Positions 54,498 to 63,793 are shown, numbered from the stretch's first letter. The stretch: DNA of 64,000 nt from Nonomuraea wenchangensis (GCF_900111685.1 NZ_FOHX01000005.1:1-64000), one strand, 5' to 3'. The notes: generated by a model not told the origin, from the sequence alone. A program made the numbers and translations.

Positions 54498-56943
54498 GCT
54501 GTCGCTCGTGGTGCTCGTCGGCGTCTCCGGCAGCGGCAAGTCGACGTTCGCGCGCCGGCACTTCAAGCCGACGCAGGTGATCTCCTCCGACTTCTGCCGC
54601 GGCCTGGTCGCCGACGACGAGAACGACCAGGCGGCCACGCCGGCGGCGTTCGACCTGCTGCACCACATCGTGGGCGTGCGGCTGGCCCGCGGGCTGCTCA
54701 CCGTCGTCGACGCCACCAACGTCCAGCAGAGCGCCCGCGAGAGCCTGGTCGCGCTGGCCAGGAGGCATCACGTGCTGACCGACGCGATCGTCCTGGACGT
54801 GCCGGAGCAGGTGGCGATCGCGCGCAACGCCGCCCGCCCCGACCGCGACTTCGGCCCCGGCGTGGTGATCCGGCAGCGCAAGGACCTGCGCCGCTCGATG
54901 GGCAGGATCTCCCGCGAGGGGTTCAGGAAGGTGCACGTGCTGCGCGGCGCCGAGGAGATCGACGCGGCGGCCGTCGGCTACGAGAAGGCGTGGTCCGACC
55001 TCACCCACCTCACCGGGCCGTTCGACGTCATCGGCGACGTGCACGGCTGCCGGGCCGAGCTGGAGGCGCTGCTGGCCCGGCTGGGCTGGCAGGGCGTGCG
55101 GCATCCCGAGGGCCGTACGGCGGTGTTCGTCGGCGACCTGGTGGACCGCGGCCCGGACACGCCGGGCGTGCTGCGCCTGGTCATGGACATGGTCGAGGCC
55201 GGCACCGCGCTCTGCGTGGCCGGCAACCACGAGCAGAAGCTGGTGCGCGCGCTCGACGGCCGCAAGGTCAGGATCGCCCACGGCCTGCGGGAGTCGCTGG
55301 ACCAGCTCGCCGCGCAGCCGCCGGAGTTCGTGGCGCGGGCGAAGGCGTTCATGGACGGCCTGCTCAGCCACTACCGGCTGGACGGCGGCCGGCTCGTGGT
55401 CGCGCACGCCGGGCTGAAGGAGTCCTACCACGGGCGGGCCTCCAAGCGGGTGCGCGCGTTCGCCCTGTACGGCGACACGACCGGCGAGACCGACGAGTAC
55501 GGCCTGCCCGTCCGCCTGCCGTGGGCCGAGGAGTACCGCGGCCGCGCCATGGTCGTCTACGGGCACACGCCCACGACGCGGCCCGAGTGGGTCAACAACA
55601 CGATCTGCCTCGACACCGGCTGCGTCTTCGGCGGCCACCTGACCGCGCTGCGCTACCCGGAGCGGGAGCTGGTCCAGGTCCAGGCGGAGAAGATGTGGTA
55701 CGAACCCGTCAAGCCGCTCGGCACCGGACTCGCCCGCGACCCCGGCACGCTGGACCTCGGCGACGTGATCGGCACCCGGCACGTCGAGACCCGCCACGGC
55801 GGCCGGATCAGGATCGACGAGTCCAACGCCGCCGCCGCCCTGGAGGTCATGAGCCGCTTCGCGGTCGATCCGCGCTGGCTGGTCTACCTGCCGCCGACGA
55901 TGGCGCCGCCGGAGACCTCCCGCCTCGACGGCTACCTGGAGCACCCGCACGAGGCGTTCGAGGAGCTGGCCGCCGCCGGCGTGCGCGAGGTCGTGTGCGA
56001 GGAGAAGCACATGGGCTCGCGGATGGTGGCGGTGCTGGCGCGTACGCCGGAGGCCGCCGCGGCCCGCTTCGGCGTGCGCGACGGCACGTGCGGCGCGGTC
56101 TACACCCGGACCGGGCGGCCGTTCTTCGCCGACACCGGACCGCTGACCGAGCGGCTGCGGGCGGCCTGCGCGCCGCTGTGGGACGAGCTCGGCTCCGACT
56201 GGGTGGTGCTCGACTGCGAGCTGCTGCCCTGGTCGGCGAAGGCGGGCGAGCTGATCAGGAGGCAGTACGCCTCGGTGGGCGCGGCCGCCCGCGCGGCCCT
56301 GCCGGAGGCGGTCGCGGCCCTGGAGGCGGCGGCCGGGCGCGGACTGGATGTGGGCGAGCTGCTGGCCCGCACCCGCCGCCGCTCCTCCAACGCTGCCCTG
56401 TTCCGCGAGGCGTATGCGCGCTACTGCTGGCCGGTGGACGGCCTGGAGGGGGTCAGGGTGGCCCCGTTCCAGATTCTGGCCTGCGAGGGACGGGCCACGG
56501 CGCTGGAGCCGCACGCCTGGCACCTGGCCACGCTCGGCAGGCTGGACGCACCGCTGATCGCCCCGACCCGGCACGTGTTCGCCGACCTCGACTCGCCCGC
56601 GTCGCGGGCGGCGGCCACCGAGTGGTGGGAGTCGCTGACGGCGGCCGGCGGCGAGGGCATGGTGGTCAAGCCCGCGGTGCACGCGCCGGGCCGGGTGCAG
56701 CCGGGGATCAAGGTGCGCGGGCGCGAGTACCTGCGCATCATCTACGGCCCCGACTACACCGAGTCTCTGGACGTGCTGCGCAGGCGCTTCCTCGGCAAGA
56801 AGCGCTCGCTCGCCCTCCGCGAGCACGCGCTCGGCCTTGAGGCGCTGTCGCGGCTGGCGGACGGCGAGGCGGCCTGGCGGGTGCACGAGCCGGTCTTCGC
56901 GGTGCTGGCGCTGGAGTCCGAGCCGGTGGACCCACGCCTCTAA
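54481..56943 (+). CDS. pnkp: Pnkp polynucleotide kinase-phosphatase-ligase
   Basis: An 820-residue RNA-repair enzyme with three domains. Kinase (about 1-170): P-loop GVSGSGKST (Lys20). Metallophosphatase (about 180-400): DVIGDVHGC (Asp186, His188), VGDLVDRG, and GNHEQ. Adenylyltransferase/ligase (about 470-815): EEKHMGSRM gives the lysine nucleophile (Lys509), with FADLDSP and GEGMVVKPA downstream. It heals both ends of broken RNA and, with Hen1, seals them. GTG start at 54481, inside the hen1 3' end; stop TAA at 56941. Confidence 0.94.
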   Translation: MISVPELSLVVLVGVSGSGKSTFARRHFKPTQVISSDFCRGLVADDENDQAATPAAFDLLHHIVGVRLARGLLTVVDATNVQQSARESLVALARRHHVLTDAIVLDVPEQVAIARNAARPDRDFGPGVVIRQRKDLRRSMGRISREGFRKVHVLRGAEEIDAAAVGYEKAWSDLTHLTGPFDVIGDVHGCRAELEALLARLGWQGVRHPEGRTAVFVGDLVDRGPDTPGVLRLVMDMVEAGTALCVAGNHEQKLVRALDGRKVRIAHGLRESLDQLAAQPPEFVARAKAFMDGLLSHYRLDGGRLVVAHAGLKESYHGRASKRVRAFALYGDTTGETDEYGLPVRLPWAEEYRGRAMVVYGHTPTTRPEWVNNTICLDTGCVFGGHLTALRYPERELVQVQAEKMWYEPVKPLGTGLARDPGTLDLGDVIGTRHVETRHGGRIRIDESNAAAALEVMSRFAVDPRWLVYLPPTMAPPETSRLDGYLEHPHEAFEELAAAGVREVVCEEKHMGSRMVAVLARTPEAAAARFGVRDGTCGAVYTRTGRPFFADTGPLTERLRAACAPLWDELGSDWVVLDCELLPWSAKAGELIRRQYASVGAAARAALPEAVAALEAAAGRGLDVGELLARTRRRSSNAALFREAYARYCWPVDGLEGVRVAPFQILACEGRATALEPHAWHLATLGRLDAPLIAPTRHVFADLDSPASRAAATEWWESLTAAGGEGMVVKPAVHAPGRVQPGIKVRGREYLRIIYGPDYTESLDVLRRRFLGKKRSLALREHALGLEALSRLADGEAAWRVHEPVFAVLALESEPVDPRL

Positions 56944-57011
56944 AGGTTGGGTAAGGGCCCCGATGGGTCCCTGACGTGCGGGTAGTTCCCGGTGACGGGG
57001 AAAGGACCTGC

Positions 57012-58415
57012 ATGGCCACTCAGCACACGCATCAGGAGCACCTGAGCTTCGTCGTGTTCATCACGGCCGCCGCCGCGATCGGCGGGTTCCTGTTCGGCTA
57101 TGACAGCTCCGTCATCAACGGCGCGGTCGTCGGGATCCAGCGGCACTTCCAGGTGGGTCCGGTGGAGACGGGTGTCGTGGTGGCGGTCGCGCTGCTGGGC
57201 TCGGCCGTCGGCGCCTGGGTCGGTGGCGGGCTGGCCGACCGGTGGGGCCGTACGCGGTCGATGCAGGTGGCGGCGCTGCTGTTCGCGGTCAGCTCGATCG
57301 GGCAGATGCTGCCGTTCGCCATCTGGGACCTGGCGTTGTGGCGGGTGGTCGCGGGCTTCGCCATCGGCATGGCGTCGGTGCTCGGGCCCGCGTACATCGC
57401 CGAGGTCGCGCCGCCCGCCTACCGGGGGCGGCTCGGCTCGTTCCAGCAGCTCGCGATCGTGCTCGGCATCGCGGTCTCGCAGCTCGTCAACTACGTGATC
57501 GCGCGGCTGGCGGGCGGCGAGGTCAACAACCAGCTGTGGCTGCTGCAGGCGTGGCAGTGGATGCTGGGCGCGTGCGCGATCCCGGCGCTGCTCTATTTGA
57601 CGTTCGCGCTGGTCATCCCCGAGTCGCCGCGCTACCTGATCATGGCGGGCAAGCCGCGGCGGGCGCGGGAGGTGCTGGCCGAGGTCGAGGGCGAGGACGT
57701 CGACCTCGACGCGCGCATCGCCGAGATCCAGCACGTGGTGCGCACCCAGCGGGTGCCGGGGCTGCGCGACCTGCGCGGGCCCGCGCTCGGGCTGCTGCCG
57801 ATCGTGTGGACCGGCATCGTGCTGTCGGCCTTCCAACAGCTCGTCGGCATCAACGTGATCTTCTACTACTCGTCGGTGCTGTGGCAGTCGGTGGGCATCA
57901 ACCAGAGCGACTCGCTGCTGATCAGCTTCTCCAGCTCGATCATCAACATCATCGGCACGTTCATCGCGATCTCGCTCGTGGACAGGATCGGGCGGCGTCC
58001 GCTGCTGCTGATCGGCTCGGCCGGCATGGCGCTCTCGCTGGCCACGGCGGCGTGGGCGTTCAGCGCTCCCCGCGTGAGCAGGGGCGGCGCGGTCACGCTG
58101 CCCGATCCGCAGGGGCCGATCGCGCTCGTCGCGGCCAACCTGTTCGTGCTGTTCTTCGCCCTGTCCTGGGGTGTGGTGGTGTGGGTGCTGCTGGGGGAGA
58201 TGTTCCCCAACCGGATCCGGGCCGCCGCGCTCGGCGTCGCCGCCGCGGCGCAGTGGCTGGCCAACTGGGCGATCACGGTGTCGTTCCCGGCGCTCGCCGC
58301 CTGGAACCTCCCGCTCACTTATGGGGCGTACGCGCTCTTCGCGGCGCTGTCGTTCGTCTTCGTGCTCCGGCGGATCAGAGAGACGAAGGGCCGCAAACTT
58401 GAGGACATGGGCTAG
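57012..58415 (+). CDS. MFS sugar porter
   Basis: A 467-residue sugar-porter-family transporter with twelve membrane segments. Family signatures are GGFLFGYDSSVINGA, GGGLADRWGRTRS, PESPRYLIMAGK, QQLVGINVIFYYS and DRIGRRPLLLIGS. A hexose or pentose proton symport is likely; the exact sugar is not shown. ATG at 57012 has AAAGGA six bases upstream; the codons before it do not fit. Confidence 0.92.
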   Translation: MATQHTHQEHLSFVVFITAAAAIGGFLFGYDSSVINGAVVGIQRHFQVGPVETGVVVAVALLGSAVGAWVGGGLADRWGRTRSMQVAALLFAVSSIGQMLPFAIWDLALWRVVAGFAIGMASVLGPAYIAEVAPPAYRGRLGSFQQLAIVLGIAVSQLVNYVIARLAGGEVNNQLWLLQAWQWMLGACAIPALLYLTFALVIPESPRYLIMAGKPRRAREVLAEVEGEDVDLDARIAEIQHVVRTQRVPGLRDLRGPALGLLPIVWTGIVLSAFQQLVGINVIFYYSSVLWQSVGINQSDSLLISFSSSIINIIGTFIAISLVDRIGRRPLLLIGSAGMALSLATAAWAFSAPRVSRGGAVTLPDPQGPIALVAANLFVLFFALSWGVVVWVLLGEMFPNRIRAAALGVAAAAQWLANWAITVSFPALAAWNLPLTYGAYALFAALSFVFVLRRIRETKGRKLEDMG

Positions 58416-58532
58416 CCCCTGCCGATAACGGCCGTCCTGGGGCGCCAACCATTGTGCCTGCCCGGGCCAACCTTCCTACGGAACGCAGCGTCACACGTAC
58501 CGTTCGTGTTCGTCGCTTCCAGGGAGCCCCCC

Positions 58533-59045
58533 ATGCCCAGTGCGAAAAAAGGATGCGGCTGCCTCGTCGCGGCCGTCCTCGCCGTCGTCGGCGGCTGCAG
58601 TGCGCTGTTCGGCGGCCACGCGGCCGGCCGCGACCCCGCCGCGGACAGCACACCGGCGGTCGCCCTGACCGCGCCTCCCGCCACGCGCACTCCCCGGCCC
58701 GTCGCCGACCTCGACGGCGACGGGATCGCGGACCGGTACGACCGCGACGCCGACGGCGACGGGGTGACGAAGAGCCGCGACCGGGACGACCGGGACCCCG
58801 GGAAAGGGGCACGCGCGCCGCGCCGGACCCGGACGCCGGAGCCGCGCCGGACCGGAACCACCTCGGCCCGGACCTCCGAGCCCCGGCGGACCCGGACGGC
58901 CGCGCCGCGGACCCGGCCGAAGCGTGAGCAGCCGGCCCCGGTCGTGGCGGCGCACCCCGGCGGCTTCTGCGGCACCCCCGGCGCCGTCGGCGTCGCCTCC
59001 AACGGGCGCACGTACGTCTGCCGCGGCGGCCACTGGCGCCGCTGA
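58533..59045 (+). CDS. Small exported protein with calcium-binding repeats
   Basis: A 170-residue protein with an N-terminal signal or anchor (about 5-28), then DLDGDGIADRYDRDADGDG (about 60-78), an Asp-rich thrombospondin type 3-like calcium loop. A Pro/Arg/Thr-rich region with TRTPEPRRTG follows, and a C-terminal patch GFCGTPGAVGVASNGRTYVC. I recognise no enzyme. ATG at 58533 has AGGGAG upstream. Confidence 0.7.
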   Translation: MPSAKKGCGCLVAAVLAVVGGCSALFGGHAAGRDPAADSTPAVALTAPPATRTPRPVADLDGDGIADRYDRDADGDGVTKSRDRDDRDPGKGARAPRRTRTPEPRRTGTTSARTSEPRRTRTAAPRTRPKREQPAPVVAAHPGGFCGTPGAVGVASNGRTYVCRGGHWRR

Positions 59046-59081
59046 CGGGCGGCGCGGCCGACCACCGGAGAATGCGGGCTA

Positions 59082-59594
59082 GTGTGTGGCGTGCTCGACG
59101 ACGTCCTTGGTCCCTCGCCCGACGTGGTGTTCTGCGGCATCAACCCCGGCCTCATGTCCGCCGCCACCGGGCACCACTTCGCCCGGCCGGGCAACCGGTT
59201 CTGGCCCGCGCTGCACCTGTCCGGGTTCACGCCCCGGCTGCTCGCGCCCGCCGAGCAGCACCTGCTCCCCGAGTACGGGCTCGGCATCACCAACCTCGCC
59301 CCTCGCGCCAGCGCCAAGGCGTCGGAGCTGACGAGGGAGGAGCTGGTCGAGGGCGGGGCCGCGCTGGCGGCGAAGGTGGCCGGGCTGGCGCCGAAGGCGC
59401 TCGCGGTGCTGGGCGTGTCTGCTTACCGCACCGCCTTCCTGCGGCCCAAGGCACGGATCGGGCCGCAGGAGGAGACGGTGGGCGGGGCCAGGGTGTGGGT
59501 GCTGCCCAACCCGAGCGGGCTCAACGCCCATTGGACCCTGGCCGGGATCGCGGACGAGATGCGCCGCCTGCGATCCTCGCTCGCCCTGCCCTAG
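59082..59594 (+). CDS. mug: Mug-type G/U mismatch-specific DNA glycosylase
   Basis: A 170-residue uracil-DNA glycosylase-superfamily member. GINPG (about 19-23) is the Mug active-site motif; HFARPGNRFWPALHLSGF and NPSGLNAHW (about 146-154) are the other family blocks. It removes uracil or 3,N4-ethenocytosine opposite G. GTG at 59082 has GGAG eleven bases upstream; a GTG at 59091 is the alternative. Its TAG shares CTAG with the convergent CAP gene. Confidence 0.9.
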   Translation: MCGVLDDVLGPSPDVVFCGINPGLMSAATGHHFARPGNRFWPALHLSGFTPRLLAPAEQHLLPEYGLGITNLAPRASAKASELTREELVEGGAALAAKVAGLAPKALAVLGVSAYRTAFLRPKARIGPQEETVGGARVWVLPNPSGLNAHWTLAGIADEMRRLRSSLALP

Positions 59595-60544
59595 CGGGCC
59601 GCGAAGTCCTGCGTCCAGTAGATGCGGCCCTGGGCGTTCTTGGCGGCGCCGACCCCGATGAGGTTGTAGCGGCAGTTCAGGATGTTGGCCTTGTGGCCGG
59701 GGCTGTTCATCCACGACTCCATGACGGAGGCGGGCGAGGACTGGCCGAAGGCGATGTTCTCGGCCCAGGCGGAGCCGCCGGTGAAGCCGGCCGCGCGGAT
59801 GCGGTCGGTGAAGTTCCGGCCGTCCTTCGAGGTGTGGCTGAAGTAGTTCTGCTTCGCCATGTCGTCGGAGTGGCCGAAGGCCGCCGCGCGCAGTTGCGCG
59901 TCGTGCGTCAGGGGGCCGCAGCCGGCCTTGGCGCGCTCGGCGTTGACCAGCCTGACGACCTCGTTCTCCTCCGCGCTGCCCACGGCGCCGCCGGGCGGGT
60001 TCGTCGCCGGCGGGTTCGACGCGGTGGGACCGGCGGTCGGCCTGGTCGTCGGCCTGGTGGTCGGCCTGGTCGTCGGCCTGGTGGTCGGCCTCGTCGTCGG
60101 GCTGGTGGTCGGCGTCGGGGAGCCGGTGGCGGAGCTCGTGGGCGTCGGGGTGGGGGTGGCCGAGTCCGGGTCGCAGGTGAGCCGGACCGCCCGCGACTTG
60201 ACCGTACGGCCGCGGTAGTCGGTGGCGGTCGCGTAGTACGTGCCGGGCCGGCAGTCCAGGGCCACGCTGAGGCGGCCGCTCCTGGTGGCGCCGCTCTTGA
60301 CGACCGGGTCCTTGCCGGGGACGGCCCGCAGGATGCGGACGCGTACGAGGGAGGGGGAGAAGCAGCCGCGGCGGGCGGCCGAGGAGACGATCTTCAGGGC
60401 GTTCCCGCTGAGCCTGGGCTTGGTGACGGTCACCCGGCAGGCCGACTGCGACGTGGTCGCGGTCGCGGCCTCGGCCGCGGTGGTCGGCGCGCACAGGGCG
60501 GCGACGCTCACCAGGCCGGCAAGGACCCCAAGGGGTCTACGCAT
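59591..60544 (-). CDS. Secreted CAP-domain (SCP/PR1) protein
   Basis: A 317-residue exported protein. A signal peptide (about 1-27, TTAAEAA) is followed by an Ig-like domain with three Cys (about 36-125), then a Thr/Pro linker with tandem TTRP repeats, and a C-terminal CAP domain (about 195-315: VRLVNAERAKAGCGPLTHDA, FGHSDDMAKQNYFSH, AENIAFGQ, SPGHKANILN). The CAP His/Glu residues are present (His/Glu in YFSHTSKDG and AENIAFG). Secreted CAP proteins in bacteria bind lipids or peptidoglycan. Start at 60544, with GGAGG twelve bases upstream. Confidence 0.87.
   Translation of the reverse strand: MRRPLGVLAGLVSVAALCAPTTAAEAATATTSQSACRVTVTKPRLSGNALKIVSSAARRGCFSPSLVRVRILRAVPGKDPVVKSGATRSGRLSVALDCRPGTYYATATDYRGRTVKSRAVRLTCDPDSATPTPTPTSSATGSPTPTTSPTTRPTTRPTTRPTTRPTTRPTAGPTASNPPATNPPGGAVGSAEENEVVRLVNAERAKAGCGPLTHDAQLRAAAFGHSDDMAKQNYFSHTSKDGRNFTDRIRAAGFTGGSAWAENIAFGQSSPASVMESWMNSPGHKANILNCRYNLIGVGAAKNAQGRIYWTQDFAAR
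60034..60112 (-). repeat. 12-bp repeats encoding TTRP units
   Basis: About six 12-base units (plus strand GGCCTGGTCGTC) encode TTRP on the minus strand, in the linker of the CAP-domain protein. Confidence 0.75.
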
Positions 60545-60970
60545 AGGGGGGTTCCTCCAGTTGCGATGGACGCTGGATGGCAAGGCATTCTGTCGGGGCC
60601 GCAACCCATTTGTCAGCCATTTCGCGACATTTCCGTGATGTTGCAGGTAAACCAAAGGGTCTCTTGGGGCGTCTGTGGCGGCTCCGCGCCCCTCTGGGGC
60701 CCTCCCGTGCGTGGTCCTTTCCGGCTGTCCCAAACCGGGTTACCGAACCGGTTAGGCAGCGGGTTGAGAGCGCTCCCGTCCCTGACGTCTCGAAAGCGTC
60801 ACGGCTATTGACGGGAGCGACACGTGGAATTTACGTTCGCGGTACTTATCCGGTTCAGCAAACCCCAGCGCTCGCGGCGGGAGCCCGTTCGGCGTCAGCC
60901 TTGGGAGCGCTCCCACAGGTAGGTGCTCGTAGGAACCTTCGCGCCCCCACGCGAAGGAAGGAGAGAAGCG
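60545..60970 (+). promoter_or_regulatory. 426-bp divergent region with CebR/CelR-like operators
   Basis: The gap holds two LacI-type palindromes. The first, TGAGAGCGCTCCCG at 60765-60778, matches the cellobiose-regulator (CebR/CelR) consensus TGGGAGCGCTCCCA in 12 of 14 positions. The second, TGGGAGCGCTCCCA at 60902-60915, matches exactly. Between them is a possible promoter: TTGACG (60808-60813), 17-base spacer, TTACGT. The second site lies downstream of it, where a repressor would block transcription of the ABC operon. The remaining sequence shows no coding or RNA feature. Confidence 0.75.
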
Positions 60971-62734
60971 ATGCGTAACCGGCCTAGGAAGATCATCCCG
61001 CTCCTCGCGGCGGGCCTGCTCGCCGTCACGGCCTGCAGCGGCGGCCCCTCCACCCCGACCGGCCCCGCCCCCAGCCAGGGCCAGAGCCAGGGCGCGCCGG
61101 CCGACGCCGACCCGAACCAGCTCCCTCGCGGCGAGACCCTCTACACCACCGGCACCCAGTGGGGCCCGCCGGCCAACTTCAACCCGATCAGGGAGTGGGA
61201 CTCGGCCGTCGGCACCAAGGGCCTGGTGTACGAGTCGCTGTTCCACTACGACACCACCGCCGCCAAGCTCACGCCCTGGCTGGCGGAGAGCGGCTCGTGG
61301 ACGGACGACACCACCTACGAGATCAAGCTGCGCCCCGGAATCAAGTGGTCCGACGGGCAGCCGTTCACGGCCAAGGACGTCGTCTTCTCCTTCGAGCTCG
61401 GCAAGATGGAGACGATTCCGTACCACAACCTGTGGAACTGGCTGCAGAAGGCGGAGGCGGTCGACGACCAGACCGCGCGCTTCACCTTCTCCACGGCCAA
61501 CTACCAGGAGTGGGACTTCATGCTCTACACGCGCACGATGGTCCCCGAGCACATCTGGAAGGACCGGTCCGAGAAGGAGGTCCTGGACGGGATCAACGAG
61601 AACCCGGTCGGCACGGGCGCGTACAAGTTCCTGAGCAAGGACCAGGACCGCGTGACCCTGCAGCGCCGCGACGACTGGTGGGGCAAGACCGCGCTCAACA
61701 TGGAGCCCAAGCCCCGCTACATCGTCGACATCGCCACCCCGAGCAACGAGGTCGCGATGGGCCTGCTGCTGCAGAAGGGCCTCGACCTCAGCAACAACTT
61801 CCTGCCCGGCGTGGCCAACCTGGTCCAGGGCAACTTCGGGCTGACCACCTACTACAACGAGCCGCCGTACATGCTGTCGGCCAACACCGCCTGGCTGGTG
61901 CCCAACACCGCCAAAAAGCCGATGGACGACCCCGCCTTCCGCAAGGCCCTCGCCTCCTCGATCGACGTCAAGAAGATCGTCGAAGGCGTCTACGGCAACC
62001 TCGTCAAGGCCGCGAGCCCGACCGGCCTGCTGCCGCAGTGGGACAAGTACGTCGACCAGGACGTGGTCGCGAAGTCGGGCTTCGCCTTCGACGCCGCCAA
62101 GGCCAAGAAGCTGCTCGCCGACGCCGGCTACAAGGACGGCGACGGCGACGGGTACGTCGAGAACAAGGACGGCTCCAAGATCAGCCTGTCCCTCATCGTC
62201 CCGTCCGGCTGGACCGACTGGATGGAGTCGGCCCGCTCGATCGCCGCCAGCGCCAAGGCCGCCGGCATCCAGATCACCCCCGACTTCCCGGACTTCAACG
62301 CCCTGGTGGAGAAGCGCGGCAAGGGCGACTTCGACCTGGTGATCAACAACGAGCGGCAGCTGTCGAACTCGCCGTACACGTACTACGAGTACCTGTTCCA
62401 GCTGCCGATCCAGAAGCAGCAGAACACGGTGAACTTCGGCCGCTACGAGAACAAGAAGGCCTGGGACCTCGTCCAGCAGCTCGACCAGGTCAAGACCGAC
62501 GACACCGCCGGCATGCAGAAGATCATCTCCCAGCTCCAGCAGATCCACCTGGACGACCTGCCGGTGATCCCGCTCTGGTACAACGGCCTCTGGGCGCAGT
62601 CCAGCACCTCGGTGTGGAAGAACTGGCCGGCCGAGGCCGGGAGCGCGCCGAAGACCCCCGCCGTGATGTGGCGCAACTGGCTGGAGCTGGGCGGGTTCGA
62701 GACCCTCACCCAGATCCAGCCCGCCGCCTCCTAG
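60971..62734 (+). CDS. ABC transporter solute-binding lipoprotein (SBP family 5)
   Basis: A 587-residue extracellular solute-binding protein of the Dpp/Opp class. Signal peptide with lipobox VTAC (Cys22), then family blocks GLVYESLFHYD, YEIKLRPGIKWSDGQPFTA, GTGAYKF, and ALASSIDVKKIV. Although the class mostly takes up peptides, several relatives in archaea and bacteria carry cello-oligosaccharides; the CebR-type operator upstream points to such a sugar here (inference). ATG at 60971 with GGAGAGAAG upstream. It is followed by a hairpin and two permease genes. Confidence 0.92.
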   Translation: MRNRPRKIIPLLAAGLLAVTACSGGPSTPTGPAPSQGQSQGAPADADPNQLPRGETLYTTGTQWGPPANFNPIREWDSAVGTKGLVYESLFHYDTTAAKLTPWLAESGSWTDDTTYEIKLRPGIKWSDGQPFTAKDVVFSFELGKMETIPYHNLWNWLQKAEAVDDQTARFTFSTANYQEWDFMLYTRTMVPEHIWKDRSEKEVLDGINENPVGTGAYKFLSKDQDRVTLQRRDDWWGKTALNMEPKPRYIVDIATPSNEVAMGLLLQKGLDLSNNFLPGVANLVQGNFGLTTYYNEPPYMLSANTAWLVPNTAKKPMDDPAFRKALASSIDVKKIVEGVYGNLVKAASPTGLLPQWDKYVDQDVVAKSGFAFDAAKAKKLLADAGYKDGDGDGYVENKDGSKISLSLIVPSGWTDWMESARSIAASAKAAGIQITPDFPDFNALVEKRGKGDFDLVINNERQLSNSPYTYYEYLFQLPIQKQQNTVNFGRYENKKAWDLVQQLDQVKTDDTAGMQKIISQLQQIHLDDLPVIPLWYNGLWAQSSTSVWKNWPAEAGSAPKTPAVMWRNWLELGGFETLTQIQPAAS

Positions 62735-62749
62735 CCGGACCCTCGAAGC

Positions 62750-62777
62750 CCCCGCTCCCCGGCGCCGGGGAGCGGGG
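62750..62777 (+). terminator. Intercistronic hairpin after the binding-protein gene
   Basis: A perfect inverted repeat of 14 bases per arm (CCCCGCTCCCCGGC and its complement), without T tract, between the binding protein and the permease gene. Such structures usually stabilise the upstream message or lower readthrough, giving more binding protein than permease. Confidence 0.6.
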
Positions 62778-62797
62778 CCCTCACGGAGACAGATCAC

Positions 62798-63793
62798 GTG
62801 CGTCGATACTTCGGCAGGAAACTGCTCATCTACGGGCTGACGTTCTTCGTCGCCGTCACGGTCAACTGGATGATCCCGCGCTTCATGCCGGGCGACCCGG
62901 TCGCCAGCATGGTCGCGCGGGCCAACGTCACCAAGCCCGAGGCCGTCGAGGCGATGCGGGCCTACTACAACAACCTCTTCGGCCTGGACCAGCCGCTGCT
63001 CACCCAGTACGCCAACTTCTGGGGCGCGCTGCTGCGCGGCGACTTCGGCACCAGCATCTGGCTGTTCCCGACGCCGGTGAGCCAGGTGATCGGCGGCGCG
63101 GTGCCGTACACGCTGGCGCTGGTCGTCCCGTCGGTGCTGCTGAGCTGGGTCGTCGGCAACCAGTTCGGCGCGTACGCGGCCCGCCGCAAGCTGCTCGACA
63201 ACACCGTCCTGCCGGTCGGCTACGTGCTGACGGCGATGCCGTACATGTGGCTGGCGGTGCTGCTGGCCTGGGCGCTCGGCGTGATCGCCGGGCTCTTCCC
63301 GGTGGCCGGCGGCTACAGCTTCTCCATGCGCCCCAACCTGTCGTGGACGTTCTTCCTCGACCTGCTGCACCACTGGACGCTGCCGTTCCTGTCGCTGTTC
63401 CTGGTGGCGCTGGGCGGCTGGGCGATCGGCATGCGGAACATGATCATCTATGAGCTGGAGTCGGACTACTCGACCTACCTGTCGGCGCTCGGCGCGCCCG
63501 CCCGGCTCATCCGCAGATATGCCTTCCGCAACGCCGTCCTGCCCCAGATCACCGGCCTGGCCCTGCAGCTCGGCGTGCTGGTGGCCGGCGCGCTGGTCAC
63601 CGAGATCGTCTTCGCCTACCCGGGTCTCGGCAGCCTCATTCTCAAGGCCATCCAGAACAAGGACTTCTTCCTCCTCCAGGGCGCGTTCCTGTTCATCGTG
63701 CTCGGCGTGCTGATCGCCAACTTCATCATCGACATCGTCTACGTCGTGGTCGATCCTCGGACCAGGGCGGGAATGGCGGGTGCGCAGGCATGA
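62798..63793 (+). CDS. ABC permease, DppB type
   Basis: A 331-residue membrane protein with six membrane segments. FGRKLLIYGLTFFVAVTVNW is the first, and the inner-membrane coupling loop is ALGAPARLIRRYAFRNAVLP, close to the EAA-like motif of the DppB/OppB class. GTG start at 62798 with GGAGAC upstream. Its stop overlaps the next ATG (ATGA). It should form the channel with the next permease. Confidence 0.92.
   Translation: MRRYFGRKLLIYGLTFFVAVTVNWMIPRFMPGDPVASMVARANVTKPEAVEAMRAYYNNLFGLDQPLLTQYANFWGALLRGDFGTSIWLFPTPVSQVIGGAVPYTLALVVPSVLLSWVVGNQFGAYAARRKLLDNTVLPVGYVLTAMPYMWLAVLLAWALGVIAGLFPVAGGYSFSMRPNLSWTFFLDLLHHWTLPFLSLFLVALGGWAIGMRNMIIYELESDYSTYLSALGAPARLIRRYAFRNAVLPQITGLALQLGVLVAGALVTEIVFAYPGLGSLILKAIQNKDFFLLQGAFLFIVLGVLIANFIIDIVYVVVDPRTRAGMAGAQA

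Noticed and set aside
54475-56886. Long leftward open frame opposite pnkp
   Set aside because: All kinase, phosphatase and ligase motifs lie on the plus strand; the minus frame is compositionally biased and has no motif.
60752-63373. Long leftward open frame over the ABC operon
   Set aside because: The plus-strand proteins have clear signal peptide, SBP and permease motifs; the antisense frame also runs across the operators.
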